A stretch of DNA of 64,000 nucleotides from Arcuatula senhousia. Taxonomy: Eukaryota > Mollusca > Bivalvia > Mytilida > Mytilidae. The stretch is from positions 38,213,512 to 38,277,511 of the forward strand of contig OZ020306.1 of the NCBI GenBank assembly GCA_963971305.1. The letters are read 5' to 3'. A program made the translations under genes and the position numbers. A model generated the notes under the pieces. That model searched no databases. It had not been told where the DNA came from and worked only from the letters and a program-made list of their open reading frames with translations. Below, in pieces: positions 45,485 to 57,900 of this stretch (its first letter is position 1; the number at the start of each line of letters is the position of its first letter).

Positions 45485-46764
45485 CACTCCACGTCTCTGC
45501 GGGAATTGGGTTCTTCAGATGTGATATTTTGATTTCTTAAAGATTTTATTCGTCACCTGAGGCGTGGAACTCCGTCATATGAGAATCCATCTGTTGTAAT
45601 GTGGAGAGTTTTTTTTTCACAAAAATTCAGGCTCTTGGGAACCTCTTGTTGCTTGAACAGCTCTGTTGTTGCTCAGACATAACTCATCATAACGGAAAAT
45701 CTTGAAACCCCTCTGGTGGATGGACAGAAATCTTTCTGAAAGTTTGTCTTTGATCCCCTAAAGGTCTGACAGTCATTTTTGTTGGATCCATATCAAAATG
45801 AGACAGAATAGATGCAAACTGCCATTTTTGGCTTAAAATATCGATCTGTCGTTACCACGTGGTGATTTCAAAAAACAAAACATTTTTGTTGTACTGTCGC
45901 ATTATTTGTAAAAGGCACTGGACGTACCGTTTGGAGTTTTTGTCAGATCTTTGCCAAAATTCTTAAATGACATTTCCCAAGCTCTTGCATAACTTGTCAC
46001 AAATCCAGTTATAACTATGTTTTCTTATAACTTGAAATAGTCAATATTTTCTCATTGATATAATTCTAAGTTAGTTTAGTAAGTACATATGTTTTGGTGT
46101 CCTCCATTATTCAAATTACACATTAAAAATAAACCGACATCACGGATATAACAAACTCGCCTACGGTATTGAATTTTAATTGAAAATGGTAAGGATAAAG
46201 GCGCGATTACTTTAAAGTAAGTCGCCTCCCAAACAGAAGAAGAAGAAAAGAAGAAGTTAGTTTTGACTCGGTACATGATATTGATTCTTTTGAACCTGTG
46301 CTGTATGGTTTCGAACAGTTCTCGATCATGCGAAATTTATTGCGATTGGGGCAATTTTTCTTTATTTATTTCTATTACAGATGTAAAAATTGTATCCCTG
46401 CTTCGTAACCTGCCAAGTTCTAATTATGCCACGTGTTCGTTTCATTTTCCACTAAGTTATGTCCATTTAAAACTGATGTTTTATGGAAAACTCTGGTTAT
46501 CAATTATCAATTTATTGATCATATCGATCTTGACATCTCAGTTATGTGAATTTGTTGTTGGAGAATTGCACCTGTAGGTGATCTTGTGTTCATGCATGCC
46601 AGGGCTAGCTGTAAATCACCGACTGGCTTAAGATTTAAATACTGTCAGTGCCAATACCTCGTTAAGAGAGACAGATGCTGGTCTTCTGTGAGCTATTTCC
46701 ATCATTTTGCGACCGTCGTCCGTTCGTCCATCCCCTGTAACTTTTTTTAGCTCACCTTACCCGA
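45485..46764. other. non-coding stretch
   Basis: No recognisable gene. A 104-codon frame at 46263-46577 has no known motif. A purine run (AGAAGAAGAAGAAAAGAAG) lies near 46240. Confidence 0.4.
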
Positions 46765-47074
46765 AGGGTCGTCAAGCGATAATGCGCAAAACCTGACCGC
46801 AAACCACAGTGGGCCAACGTGTGTGAAGAATGCCACGTCTCGTGCATGTAAAAAAAACTTTAGTGGACCGCCAAGTAGTGCACCACATAGGCTAGATTTT
46901 TCGCCCCTACCCATCTCTCCCCTTTTCCTGTGGTCTTCAAAATTATGTTCCTTTGTTTCCCACCCCACCCACATATTTCATTTCTTATCGTCATTTCATG
47001 TTCATTTTATCATCCTTTTCTTGTTCATCGCCATTAAATAACCTATGGCGTAAAACACCAACTCACTCACTCAT
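46765..47074 (+). mobile_element. mosaic A/B retroposon, 5'-truncated
   Basis: Starts within A-type text (GGGTCGTCAAGCGATAATGC) and continues as B type (CCGCCAAGTAGTGCACCAC) to a (ACTC)n tail. Confidence 0.7.
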
Positions 47075-47173
47075 AGCTTAAATGGTAAAAAATGACACAT
47101 CCTTATTATGTGTTACACAAATGACTTGCATCCATTGATGGGTCAAGAGGGTCAGCACCATTTAAAAAAACTA

Positions 47174-47521
47174 TGCGAGTTGGTGTTTTACGCTCGCAAC
47201 GCTTTATTAGTTATTTACAGGCGATGAACATGAAAAGGATAAAGTATAAGTGAACATGAAATGATGATGCTAAATGAAATATATGGGGGTGAGGTACGGT
47301 AAATTATGAAGAACAACATGAAAAGGGAAAAGAAGGGTAAGGGCAGTAATTGTAGCCTATGTGGTACACTACTTGGCGGTCCACAAAGGGTCTTTTGCGT
47401 GCATGAAGAGTGGCACTCTCCACACATGTTGGCTCACTATGGTCAGCGGTCAGGGTTTCCGTATTGTAGACCCTACAACCCCGCGGACGAGGGCCACCCT
47501 ATTCAAAAACATAGAATACAC
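47174..47521 (-). mobile_element. family B retroposon, truncated
   Basis: Minus-strand B copy from the tail (GAGTTGGTGTTTTACGC) to the GAGGGCCACCCTATTC segment. Confidence 0.75.
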
Positions 47522-47690
47522 TGATTCATTTCCCCCTTGGACATTTTGTATGCTTTTTGTGTTGCGTTCAGGGTCTGATCTTGAACTTCATAAAGATTAA
47601 ATACAGAAAAACATCAAAAACGTCATGAATGCGAAACAGTCAGAAGGCACAAAACAAAACTATCAAAAACGAGGTATTTCATGTTAAATG

Positions 47691-47756
47691 TCCCAGAGGT
47701 GATGAATGAGTAAGCAAGAGAAGAATCAGAGAAGAACCCCTGGGTTTTTGAGGATG
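47691..47756. mobile_element. half copy of the hairpin MITE family
   Basis: CCCAGAGGTGATGAATGAGT then GAACCCCTGGGTTT, matching one arm of the MITE at 13999-14246. Confidence 0.6.
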
Positions 47757-47772
47757 ATGACAAAGCAACATC

Positions 47773-47866
47773 TGCACTAAATTTTCCGTCCCTACCCACC
47801 TCTCCCCTTTTCCTGTGGTTTTCAATTGTTTCCCACCCCAACCCCATATTTCATTTATCATCATCA
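47773..47866 (+). mobile_element. family B fragment
   Basis: Internal B segment (CTACCCACCTCTCCCCTTTT to TTTATCATCATCA), no tail. Confidence 0.65.
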
Positions 47867-48074
47867 CAGGCTGTCAAGTTTCCTATGTTTTCCTATATTT
47901 TCATATTTTTGAGAAGCCTCCTATATTTTCCTTTTTTGACCATAGTTTCCGATATTTGGCATTAAAATTGCTGTTGTGAAAGATTTACTTTTTGGTTATG
48001 TTCAAACAAGCACATATCTTGCATTTTAGAACAAATTATATTTGAATATATTCTAAATACAGCCTGTCTTAGTC

Positions 48075-48240
48075 AAGAAGCAGAGGTACCAATGGGGTAT
48101 CCGAATATCAAAAGTCCGAAAGGGCAGAGACAAAACCAGTAAACACCAACAGGAACGGGACAAAAACAGACAACATGTAAAACATGGAAAAACAAAATAA
48201 CTGAATATCAATCAACAACGCGAACTCCAGTCGAAACAAG
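48075..48240 (-). mobile_element. Naiad-like Penelope 3'-end fragment
   Basis: Closely matches the 3' untranslated region of the full element (GCAGAGGTACC, GGGTATCCGAAT, GAACTCCAGTCGAAACAAG), beginning at the same AAGAAGCAG end. The closest of the four fragments. Confidence 0.85.
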
Positions 48241-48324
48241 GCTACCAATCGATCCCAATCACAGCCGAATGCTGTGACGAAAAAATCCTAGGATGGGAAA
48301 CCCTGAAAGCTAGACGCAATCGGA

Positions 48325-48541
48325 GAGTGAGTGAGTTGGTGTTTTACGCCCGTGCAACGCTATAGGTTATTTACAGGCGATGAACATGGAAAGGATGATA
48401 AAATGAACATGAAACGATGATGATAAATGAAATATGGGGGTGGGGTGGGAAACAAAGGATGGTTAATTTTGAAGAACCACAGAAAAAGGGGAGAGATGGA
48501 GAGGGCGGAAAATTCAGCCTCTATGGTGCACTACTTAGCGC
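48325..48541 (-). mobile_element. family B retroposon, truncated
   Basis: Minus-strand B copy from the (GTGA) tail to the GGTGCACTACTTAGCG segment. Confidence 0.75.
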
Positions 48542-49716
48542 TCAATTCGTTCATTTAAGACCTGCTACGTCGTGACTTCAATAGACAAATAAACGGGTTT
48601 AGTAAGAAATAAATGAATGCCAACCGACTTTGCTGAAGAAATGCTTTTTTATTATTTGACCGATGTACGGCAAATTGCGCACTTGAGCTATTCCACTGTA
48701 CAGCGGCTTGCTAGAATGGTGTACTGCGTATTGATGTCTATAAAAATGACCTATAAGCTTTCATCCTTAATTTCCTTGATTTCGTCTTGATACGAGCCAA
48801 ACATGTCTTTTGGTCGCTATCACAAGTTGCAACGCGCAGAAGTTAAATAGACAAATAAAGGATTCTTTTAAAATCAGTTTTTCTAGGAAAAACCCGCGAA
48901 TTCGCGAGAAACTCTCAATATCGTTGCGTTGCTTTAAAAAATAGACAACACAATATTAACTGCATTACTTAGCATGATCTCACATGGTTGTGCTTATTGC
49001 AAATTAAATGTTCTCCGGTTAATTTATTGTCATTTGTTGTTTGTTCTTCCACCTGAAAATTAAACAAATGTCCAGTGGCACGTTCGCTGCGCAAATTTCT
49101 TCCCAAATTTTAAACGTATGGAAAATTAAAAACATTAATATGGATTTCATTCTTCTATCAAGTTACATTTTTTTACGATAAACAATTTTTGCATACATAT
49201 TTGAAATAAACTTACCAATATAATCTATTATATAAAATCTTTTAAATGCATAACATAATAAAATGGAAAAGTTTTTTGGGATTTTTTTGTAATTGTCTGA
49301 AAACAGGGGAGATAATTTCAAACATTTCTAAAAAAAAGTGGAGGGTAATTCCGGAACGATGACGACCAAAGCGTTGCCGGATCAATTAATTAGATTAATT
49401 AGCAAACTGCAGACATATTTGCATATGTGCGAACGAAATTTTCAAAGGGCACAACCATCCCCTATTTTTGATATATGAAGCTTAGTTGTAGCATTTGTTG
49501 TTTAGGCTGCAACCCCATTCGTCATAACTCGGCCGATTCTGTAACCTCCATCTAACTTCGTCTGTATGACGATAGTATCCATTTGAACTACTTTTGGAAC
49601 TCTCTAAAATTGGAGATTAATTTATGGTATACAAAATGGATGCGCCCATGTGCTTGTTGATGGGACAAGACCAAGTGCCGATAAATCGAAGCAGAGACAT
49701 AGATGTTGCTTTAAGT
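48542..49716. other. non-coding stretch
   Basis: No gene or family recognised. Confidence 0.4.
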
Positions 49717-50090
49717 GTTAGTCCTAGGTTAATGAAACTTGGTATGCATATGCCCCAGTAGTAACTTGGCACAAATGCATCCTCACCTTTTGACCTTGAC
49801 CTTTATTTTCTGGGTGAGTGATTTTTTTCAAAACATATAGCAATGTTAAGGTTTTATTAACACCATTCACAGCTAAACAACTATAAATCCTAGGTTGATG
49901 AAACATAGTATGCATATGCCCCAGTAGCAGCAAAGGATGCATCCTCATCTTTTTTGAGACTTTCAGTGACTATCAATTTTCAATACATATAATAGCAATG
50001 TTTAGGTTTTATATTAAGCACCCTCCTTATCTCAAGGACTATAAGTCCTAGGTTGATGAAACTCGATATGCACAACAGCTTGATACTTCT
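49717..50090. repeat. tandem repeat, about 167-bp unit
   Basis: Starts of units at about 49717, 49884 and 50051, each AGTCCTAGGTTGATGAAAC-like, with GCATATGCCCCAGTAG in the first two. Different from the other satellites of the window. Confidence 0.75.
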
Positions 50091-50321
50091 TGCTACGCAG
50101 AAGTTTAGAGAACTTGGTTTTGGTAATAGCTTCTGGATGGCAATAAACCAAATTAAAATCTCCTTTCACAAGTTGGTCAAAAGAAACATCACACTCAGAG
50201 GATGTATCCGCATCACCACTGTCCTCATCTGTGTTACATGTATTCTGATATGTAGTACCATGTGTACTTTTAAAAAAAGCATAGCATATATGTAATAAAC
50301 ATAAAAACACTAAAATTTTCA

Positions 50322-50466
50322 AAGAAGCAACGAGGAACCAAAGGGGTACCCGAAAGAGAAAAGTCCAAAATGATGAAGGCAAAACCAGCAAACAAAAATA
50401 AAAACAGCACAAACACGAACAAAAAACAAAATTACTAAATAACAATCTGCAACATGAACTCAAGGG
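50322..50466 (-). mobile_element. Naiad-like Penelope 3'-end fragment, diverged
   Basis: AAGAAGCAACGAGG terminus, GGGGTACCCGAAAGAGAAAA, and AACAATCTGCAACATGAACT. The most diverged of the four fragments. Confidence 0.65.
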
Positions 50467-50697
50467 AGGTACACTGTATAGGAGGTGCACATCTCAATAA
50501 TATCACAATAATTGTGTGAAAATTTCATCATAAAAGTTGCCATGTTTATAGTCCATGTTTTCTTTTTAGAAACCCCCAAAAGCAGGGGGACCAAATTGTT
50601 GTAATAGGTGGTGCGCATCGAATATTAATTTGAGAAATTGATTTTTACTATAGGAAAACATTTATTGTGAAAATGAAAATGGAAGTATCTTTTCAAA

Positions 50698-50765
50698 CCT
50701 TAATGGGGATTCGAACCCCAGTCTCCTGAAATAATTCAGGTGTAATATCCACTATACTACCAAGG
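50698..50765 (-). tRNA. tRNA-like sequence, probably a pseudogene
   Basis: Minus strand, 68 nt. Acceptor CCTTGGT pairs with ATTAAGG (two G-U). An A-box-like TAGTATAGTGG, anticodon stem CCTGA/TCAGG, and a perfect T arm (TGGGG, TTCGAAT, CCCCA) are present. The anticodon loop seems to have six bases, so no isotype is given. Resembles Asp/Glu-type tRNAs. Confidence 0.5.
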
Positions 50766-50939
50766 TTGTTGTATAATATTCCATTAATAAAATGCAAGTT
50801 TGTCATAAAAATACACATTTGCTCTATAAAAACTAAATCAAAATGTAACTCGCATAAATTAAACATTTCTGGGATTAAAAAAAAGTTAACACTAAGGTAT
50901 GTCTCGCCTGTCGGCACCATCGGAATACCTAGTTATTCA

Positions 50940-51240
50940 ACTATTCATTTATTAATTCTCCCCTGTGAAAGTTGCCTAGACATTTACCCTAACTGTCTGA
51001 ATACCAAATATCAGATGCCTAGCTATAATACTTTTCAAGCTATTTATTTTCCACAAAAGTCTTACAAAGGAGTTTGCAGCATGAAAAAAAAACAACTAAA
51101 GTCACTTAAGCGTGAAATTTGGGTCAAGGTCACACGTCATGGTGACACTAGTATAGACCATTACCCCAACTGTCTGTATACCAAATACCAGATGCTTATC
51201 TATTATACTTTTGAAAAAAATTCATTTCCAAAAAAAAAAC
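50940..51240. repeat. tandem repeat, two units of about 175 bp
   Basis: ACTGTCTGAATACCAAATAT at about 50990 recurs as ACTGTCTGTATACCAAATAC at about 51167, with TAATACTTTT following in both. Confidence 0.65.
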
Positions 51241-51858
51241 TACAATGAAGTTTTTGGCCATTGCCATGCCGTCAGACCTGTCAGACAAAATTTATTTGGT
51301 CAGACAAAAATACTTAGATAATTTAGTTAAACATATAGAAGAATTTGAGTTTCGGTCTTACAAAACGAAAAATAATTTTGAACAGTCTGGAAATGAACAA
51401 AGGTCAATGCAAGTGACGTGTGTCAATAAATCATGCGCATAAAAAGGGGATAAATTTGTATGACCTGAAATTGATCATCTTGTTACTGTAACTGTACCGA
51501 GTGTACCTGTAAAGGACAACTTTCACGACATGACGATGGGTACAAGTGGCCGACATTTTGACTAAAAAGTAGGGTGCCTTAGTACATGTATTTATCACTG
51601 TTAAATGTTATGGAATAGAAAGAACTTACATTATTCAAAAATAGAAGAAGTATTCAGCTACTTGACACTGAAATTTTATTTTTGAGTTAATAATATAAAA
51701 CGAACTTTTCCAGTGGCAAACCACATAAGGTGCGTATTATTAAAAGGCTGACAGCATTGTAATGGTTATAGTTATTTGTATGCACCACCCTACTAAATAT
51801 AGTAGAGAAAAAACACATACCAGTAATATTTAAATAGCATGCACTTATACCAATCTAC

Positions 51859-52130
51859 CTTAGTGATAACACTTGGTCAACCATCACGGAGTTTAAAGGT
51901 GACACGACGATAACACACATAGGCTTATCTCTTCCCAGTTTACGTTGGCAAAACCAAGGCAATAAATGAAAAATTACACTTTTTCCAGTTGGTAAAACTG
52001 ATATGCGGTCTTGGTTAGTATATAAAGACTTTAAAGTTAACAGCTGTTTTGCTTTCAATATTAAATCAGAGTTAGCAAATAAGGGACAATTCGACATTGC
52101 AAACTCCACACATTCATCGAAGGTCGCCAT
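51859..52130 (-). pseudogene. RecQ-like helicase first exon with damaged Walker A
   Basis: Minus strand ATG at 52130 (AAAATGGCG). About 90 residues: QLLTLKSLYTNQDRISVLPT, GKSVIFHLLPWF, then VIVVSPLNSVMVDQVLSL, which fits motifs 0, I and Ia of RecQ-type ATP-dependent DNA helicases. The usual PTGxGKS loop is shortened to PTGKS, which should abolish ATP binding. Ends at a plausible donor, CTAAG|GTAGAT. No further helicase exons were seen downstream. Confidence 0.6.
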
Positions 52131-52659
52131 TTTGGAGAACTTGTAAACAGAGTGTTAGGTTTTTCTGATCAGTAAATCGGCATATCACAAATCGTTATAC
52201 ATCCGAGTTTTGATGAAGGGTACCGGAATCTGCCGAGGTTTCCGATTGGCTGCAACCCGGCTAACAAAAAATCGCTTCGTTATTTTAGAAGTATAGATTG
52301 TAATCCTTGCTCTCTCTAGTTTTTAATTTTTATTAAACATGTTAAACTGCCAGGATTGTCAGCTGCGCGTATTTTGAAATATCTAGAAGTCTTACTTACA
52401 ATAAAAGCACTTATTACGAAAAGGGAAATAAAGAGGGTTTCACTTGTGCAACTTGACGGATATTTCCAGCAAAGCAAAAAACGTTTACTTTTTAATTGAA
52501 CCTGGCTTAAACAGTATGCAATATCTACAGTATTGTGACGATAAAGTGCCTACCGTTTGTTCCTATTGGTGAGCTGTACCAAATAAAATCACTAAGATAT
52601 GATCTAAACTTTGAATTGATATAGTCACCTGTATATGTTGAAAGGGTTCATAAAAATAG
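52131..52659. other. non-coding stretch
   Basis: No gene seen. It could include the promoter of the helicase-like exon. Confidence 0.35.
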
Positions 52660-53143
52660 TGAGTGAGTTGGTGTTTTACGCCCGTGCAACGCTATATAGG
52701 TTATTTACAGGCGATGAACATGAAGAGGGTGATAAAATGAACATGAAATGATGATGATGATAAATGAAATATGGGGATGGGGTGGGAAACAAAGGAACGG
52801 TAAATTTTGAAGAACCACAGGAAAAGGGGAGAGGTGGGTAGGGGCGGAAAATTTAGCCTATGTGGTGCACTACTTGGCGGTCCACAAAGTGGTCTTTTAC
52901 GTGCATGAAGCGTGGCACTCTCCACACACGTTGGCCCACTATGGTCGGCGGTCAGGGTTTCCGTATTATAGACCTGACAACCCCCGCGGACGAGGGCCAC
53001 CCTATTCAGCCACCTAGGGTACACACTTGGTCGCTCTGTGGGCTGAGCACTGACCCGACGTCAGAATCCCAAGACCCTTAGTCGCCTCTTACGACACGCT
53101 AGGCTCTGCTGCAGCCTATTCGCCACCCGGGCCCCGCACGGGA
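52660..53143 (-). mobile_element. family B retroposon, full length
   Basis: Full B copy on the minus strand. Flanks TTCATAAAAATAG (52648-52659) and TTCATGAATATAG (53145-53157) look like a slightly mutated target duplication. Confidence 0.85.
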
Positions 53144-54230
53144 CTTCATGAATATAGAGTTTCTACATGGGGGGTAACTTAATAAAACAAGAAGTAGTAA
53201 CTATTAATTGATTAATTTATATATCATTCAATAAACATATAATGTGATATCCAGTCAAATTCTAGGACCCTTTTTAAAAGTACCAGTAGATGCCCGAAGT
53301 ATATACAGACTGGTTACACATTATCTTTGAATACAAAAAAAAATAGTTTTCTCCCTTGTTTATTCCCCTGCTTATAACCTTTTGCTTCTGAATCTGATGT
53401 GGTCGGAAGTAGAAAACGTGTTTCTCCAAATCCGACCACTAGGCAAAGTTCACAGTATTAAGTTACATTGATTAACAGTACGTGTAGCTTCCATAGATGG
53501 CCTTCCACTCTGAACTTCTGTCATATGTAGTGGTCTACATCACATTTGAGGCATTGGTACAGGCGTCTAATGGCCACAGGTCTTCGAATGTTGTCTGACA
53601 TTCTAAGTAAATAATTCATTCTTAAAAGAGGAATATAGGTTTATAAGTAAGGAAGGTAAATCAATTAATACCGGTATCTTAAATCAAGTACAGGTACTAT
53701 TATTATTATCCTTTTTTTTTGTCATTTTTGTTTTCTAATGGATTTTGCCTCCTATCTAATTATTGTTATGTTTTAACTTCAGAACCAAAACCATTTTCAT
53801 TTGGTTATAGTACATGAATTGCATAGGGATCAAATTTTAGTCCCAGACCCATCGGCAGTTAAGGGAAATAAAAACACTACACTGGAATGATGTTAAGTGG
53901 TATTTTGATTGTTCCACTGTACGGTTAACAGTTAGTAATAATTATATTTATTCTGACAAGTTCTAGAACATCACTTGGCACACTCGTAAACATTTAAACA
54001 TTTGACATTAAGGCCAATAAGGCATGCCTTGTCGCAATAGCTAATAACTTATCTAATTATCACTTATGATATAATAACTGAAACATAATAAGATATCATA
54101 ACATGTATTTATTTCATGCATGTTACTTTATTTATATATCATTTGTACATGTATTAACAATATTGTCCATATTTAGTACAAAATATTCAACTTGTATTGT
54201 ATTTAAACAAGAGGCTCCCAGGAGCCTAAA
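53144..54230. other. AT-rich non-coding stretch
   Basis: No gene or repeat family recognised. Confidence 0.4.
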
Positions 54231-54963
54231 TCGCTCACCTGTTATTGATGTCAACCCTATATTTTGTAGAGCTAAATGAGCTGAACATTTAAACAAGCAA
54301 CAGTTTTTCCTTATCTACTATGGTTTTCATTTTATAGGCCAAAAACAGGAAAAACCGTTATTTTAAGGGCCATAACCCCTATAAGGGGTCATCTGACAAC
54401 TTCAACCCTATGGACACTTTGGTGAGCTTTATGCGCTGAACATTTAAGCAAGCAACAGCTTTTCTCTATCTGCTATAGTTTTCATTCTAAAGGCCAAAAA
54501 CATGAAAAAGGTTATTTCAGGTGCCATAACCCCTATCAAGGGTCATCTGACAACTTCAATCCTATCGAGACTTTTGTAGAGCTAAATGAACTGAATATTT
54601 AAGGAAGCAACAGCTTTTCTCTATCTACTATAGTTTTCATTCTATAGGCCAAAAACAGGAAAAACCGTTATTTTAAGGGCCGTAACTCCTATAAGGGTTC
54701 ATCTGACAACTTCAACCCTATAGACACTTTTGTAGAGCTTTATGCGCTGAACATTTAAGCAAGCAACAGCTTTTCTCTATCTGCTATAGTTTTCATTCTG
54801 AAGGCCAAAAACATGAAAAAGGTTATTTTAGGTGCCGTGACCCCTATTAAGGGTCATCTGACAACTTTGATCCTATTGAGACTTTTGTAGAGCTAAATAA
54901 ACTGAACATTTAAGCAAGCAACAGCTTTCCTCTATCTGCTATAGTTTTCTTTCCATAGGCCAA
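54231..54963. repeat. satellite array, about 155-bp unit (left part)
   Basis: Units with GTCATCTGACAACTTCAACC at about 54389, 54542, 54699 and 54853, and AAGCAAGCAACAGCTTTTCT in each. The array resumes at 58358, so the Penelope element was inserted into it. Confidence 0.85.
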
Positions 54964-57900
54964 AGAAGCAGAGGTACCGATGGGGTATCCGAATGTCAAA
55001 AGTCCGAAAGGGCAGAGACTAAACCAGTAAACACAAACAAGAACGGGACAAAAACAGACAACACGTAAAACATGGAAACACAAAACAACTGAATATCAAT
55101 CAACAACGCGAACTCCAGTCGAAACAAGAGTGAACTCAGGTGCTCCGGAAGAGTAAGCAGTTCCTGCTTGCTATAGCACACCCGTCGCGTTGCCAATAGT
55201 CCATTCAGGGTGTCAAATCCAGTAAAGGAAGACAAAACAACACACTATGACAAACCAACATCTGCACTCATCTGAGAGATCGAAATCCCATATTTGTCTA
55301 TAAGTGCATGATGTCTTCCGTAAAATTTTTTGAGTGAAGACAGCAACCGAGGAGCAACATAACCCTGTGTGAGCAATTTTTGCGTCAGACGTGTCGCTCT
55401 GCTAAGGAAATCGATGTAAGTCCCGCACGCTCTGGAGTAACGAATCAATTGAGATACGTAAACTCCATAAGCTGGAGCGGACGGAATATTGCTACACAAG
55501 AAGGGGAAGTTGACGATTGGAAAGTTGAAGTCATCACGTTTGTCATAGAGCCTTGTTGAAAGTCTTCCTTGAGAGTCAATTTCGAGATGTAGATCTAAAT
55601 ATGAAGCAGACTTCCTAGAATCCGTTGTGTCCTTTATCTCAAGCTCATGTGGATATATGAGATGGAGAAAGTCACCAAATCGAGAATTGTTTAGTGAAAG
55701 GACATCATCAATATAACGGAACGTGAGGTTGAAAGAGAGAGCTAGTCTACGGTCTTTTTTGTCTAGAAGAGATTGCAAGAAGTCTGCTTCATATGAATGA
55801 AGAAACAAATCAGCAAGCAAAGGTGCACAATTAGTGCCCATTGGAATCCCTATTGTTTGCTGAAAAACACGTCCACCAAACTGAACAAATATGTTGTCAA
55901 TAAGAAAGTTGAGCATGTCGATTATTTGGTCTTCTGTAAATTTGTTCTTTTTCTTGGACTCATTGATGACAAAGTAAGTCTTGGTATAATCGACTACAAG
56001 AAATTTGTACCTGCGTTTTCCATTCTTTTTGAAAAAGCTGCGTTTAATCAGCTGTACCAATCGCGATTTCAGTTGTTCATGTGGAATAGAAGTGTAAAGT
56101 GTGGAGAAATCGAATGTTTTGATGCTGTTACAAGATGAAACTGAATTAGAGTTAAGAATCTCCATCAGTTCTTTCGAATTCTTCAGGATCCACATTTGAT
56201 TGACACCATTTCTAGAATAACAACAATCGTAATATTTCTGGAGGCCGGATTTTACTGCCGTAAGTATTGAAGTCAACAAAACTGAAAGAGGTTTAGTTGT
56301 ACATTTGGATGACCCTGCAATGAAGCGCTGTTTGTATGGATTTTTATGTAATTTGGGAATCCAATACAGGGATGGAATGTCATCATTACTGCCACCAACA
56401 GAAAGGCCGAAGGAGGAAATGACAGATTTGTGATTGTCAATGATTTCCTCCTTAGACAGTGTTGTAGCCGTGTATGTGGTGCTGTTGCTGGTACAACCAA
56501 CCCCCAATTCAGCTGTCAAACAGTCTATATAGTGTTTTTTGCACACAAAAATGATGTTATTTGGTGCTTTGTCTGCAGGTACAACAACATATTTGTCATG
56601 TAAGGTGGACAATGTTTTGGCAACATCAGCGTTGCTGAAAATGGATGTTGCCTTAGTGCTCATTGAGCCTTTCAAAGAATTGATTCTTTTCAAAACCAAT
56701 GACCTCACAGCTTTTACCCATTCTGACAAAACGTCACATTCTTTCTCCTGTTCTTTTTTGGCCCATTTTCTGGCATAGTCCTCAACTGAATCCATAATTG
56801 TTTTGAAATTATAGCCCCAGTTGATTCGTCTTGGCTCACGATATTTAGGTCCTTTAGCCAAAACATCGCGAAGTAAGTCATTTTCCACGATGTTGAGGTC
56901 ACCAGTGATAACGTGGCCAGAGGGACCATATTTGAATGGGGACTTTTCACAGGTACAGTCTGGAGGTTTTGCTTTGAGGTCATTGATTTGGAAATCCCGC
57001 AACACTTGTTTATAGTTGAAAACCTTAGGTGCAATGGTGGAAGTGTAGGAATAAGAGATAATGGGAATGCTTTTATCTTTGAAGTAAGGAGGAATATGTT
57101 CCGTAACAGATTTGTGGTGTAAAATATTTCCTAAATTAATAGCATCTAACCCCTTGTTTAAAAATGGAAGTGAAAGAAAGGAACGATTGTCTTTACTGTT
57201 TTCGTGTGGAACTCCAACAGGTTTGAATAAGCGGTTGTAACCGATATCAAGAACGATAGCAGTGAGTCTATAAATGTTAGACTGAGGGTCAGTGACCGGA
57301 TTTTCTAGACATTCCTTGTACAAAGTATTGAGTTTAGAAAGGGGAATAGAATACAGTTTAGTTCGAATGTGATGAATCCCTAGTGGTTTTTGGACAAACG
57401 GAAGCAATCCACTAATTGATACATCGGAAAGCTTTGGTGCGTTGTATTTTCGATGTCCATGACTGCGTTTCCGTCTCTCCGTTTTTTCAAAGAGATTCAT
57501 CACATTAACATCACTGCATCTAGGGCTAGATAAATTTCCTACACTTCCAATGTTGTCGTTGCAGCCATAAGGTAGTGCGGTTCCCAGTCGTCGAATCCAG
57601 AATTCTTCTCTCTCTTTACGGAAAGGTGTACTTAAAGTGGGATTATTTGTAGGATGGTAAATTTTTTCCAAAATTCGGACTTTTAAAGACAAAATGGAAT
57701 GATCAGGTTGGTTAAAATGCTGGTAAACGAAAGGAAAACTGTCGTTGTTGATTCCAGATCTGTGACCACACATACGAGCATTAAGTCTTCCTTTCGTCTC
57801 ACCAACATAGATCAGTCCACAAAGGCTACATTCTAGTCCATAAATAAGATTTGATGATGTACAATTTAAGTCATCCCAACTGTAGATGTTATATGACCGA

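Noticed and set aside
50032..50490. 152-codon hydrophobic minus-strand frame
   Set aside because: Overlaps a Penelope 3' fragment and a tandem repeat; no recognisable domain and no splice support.
56539..57122. Plus-strand frames within the Penelope region
   Set aside because: Antisense shadows of the long minus-strand reverse transcriptase ORF.
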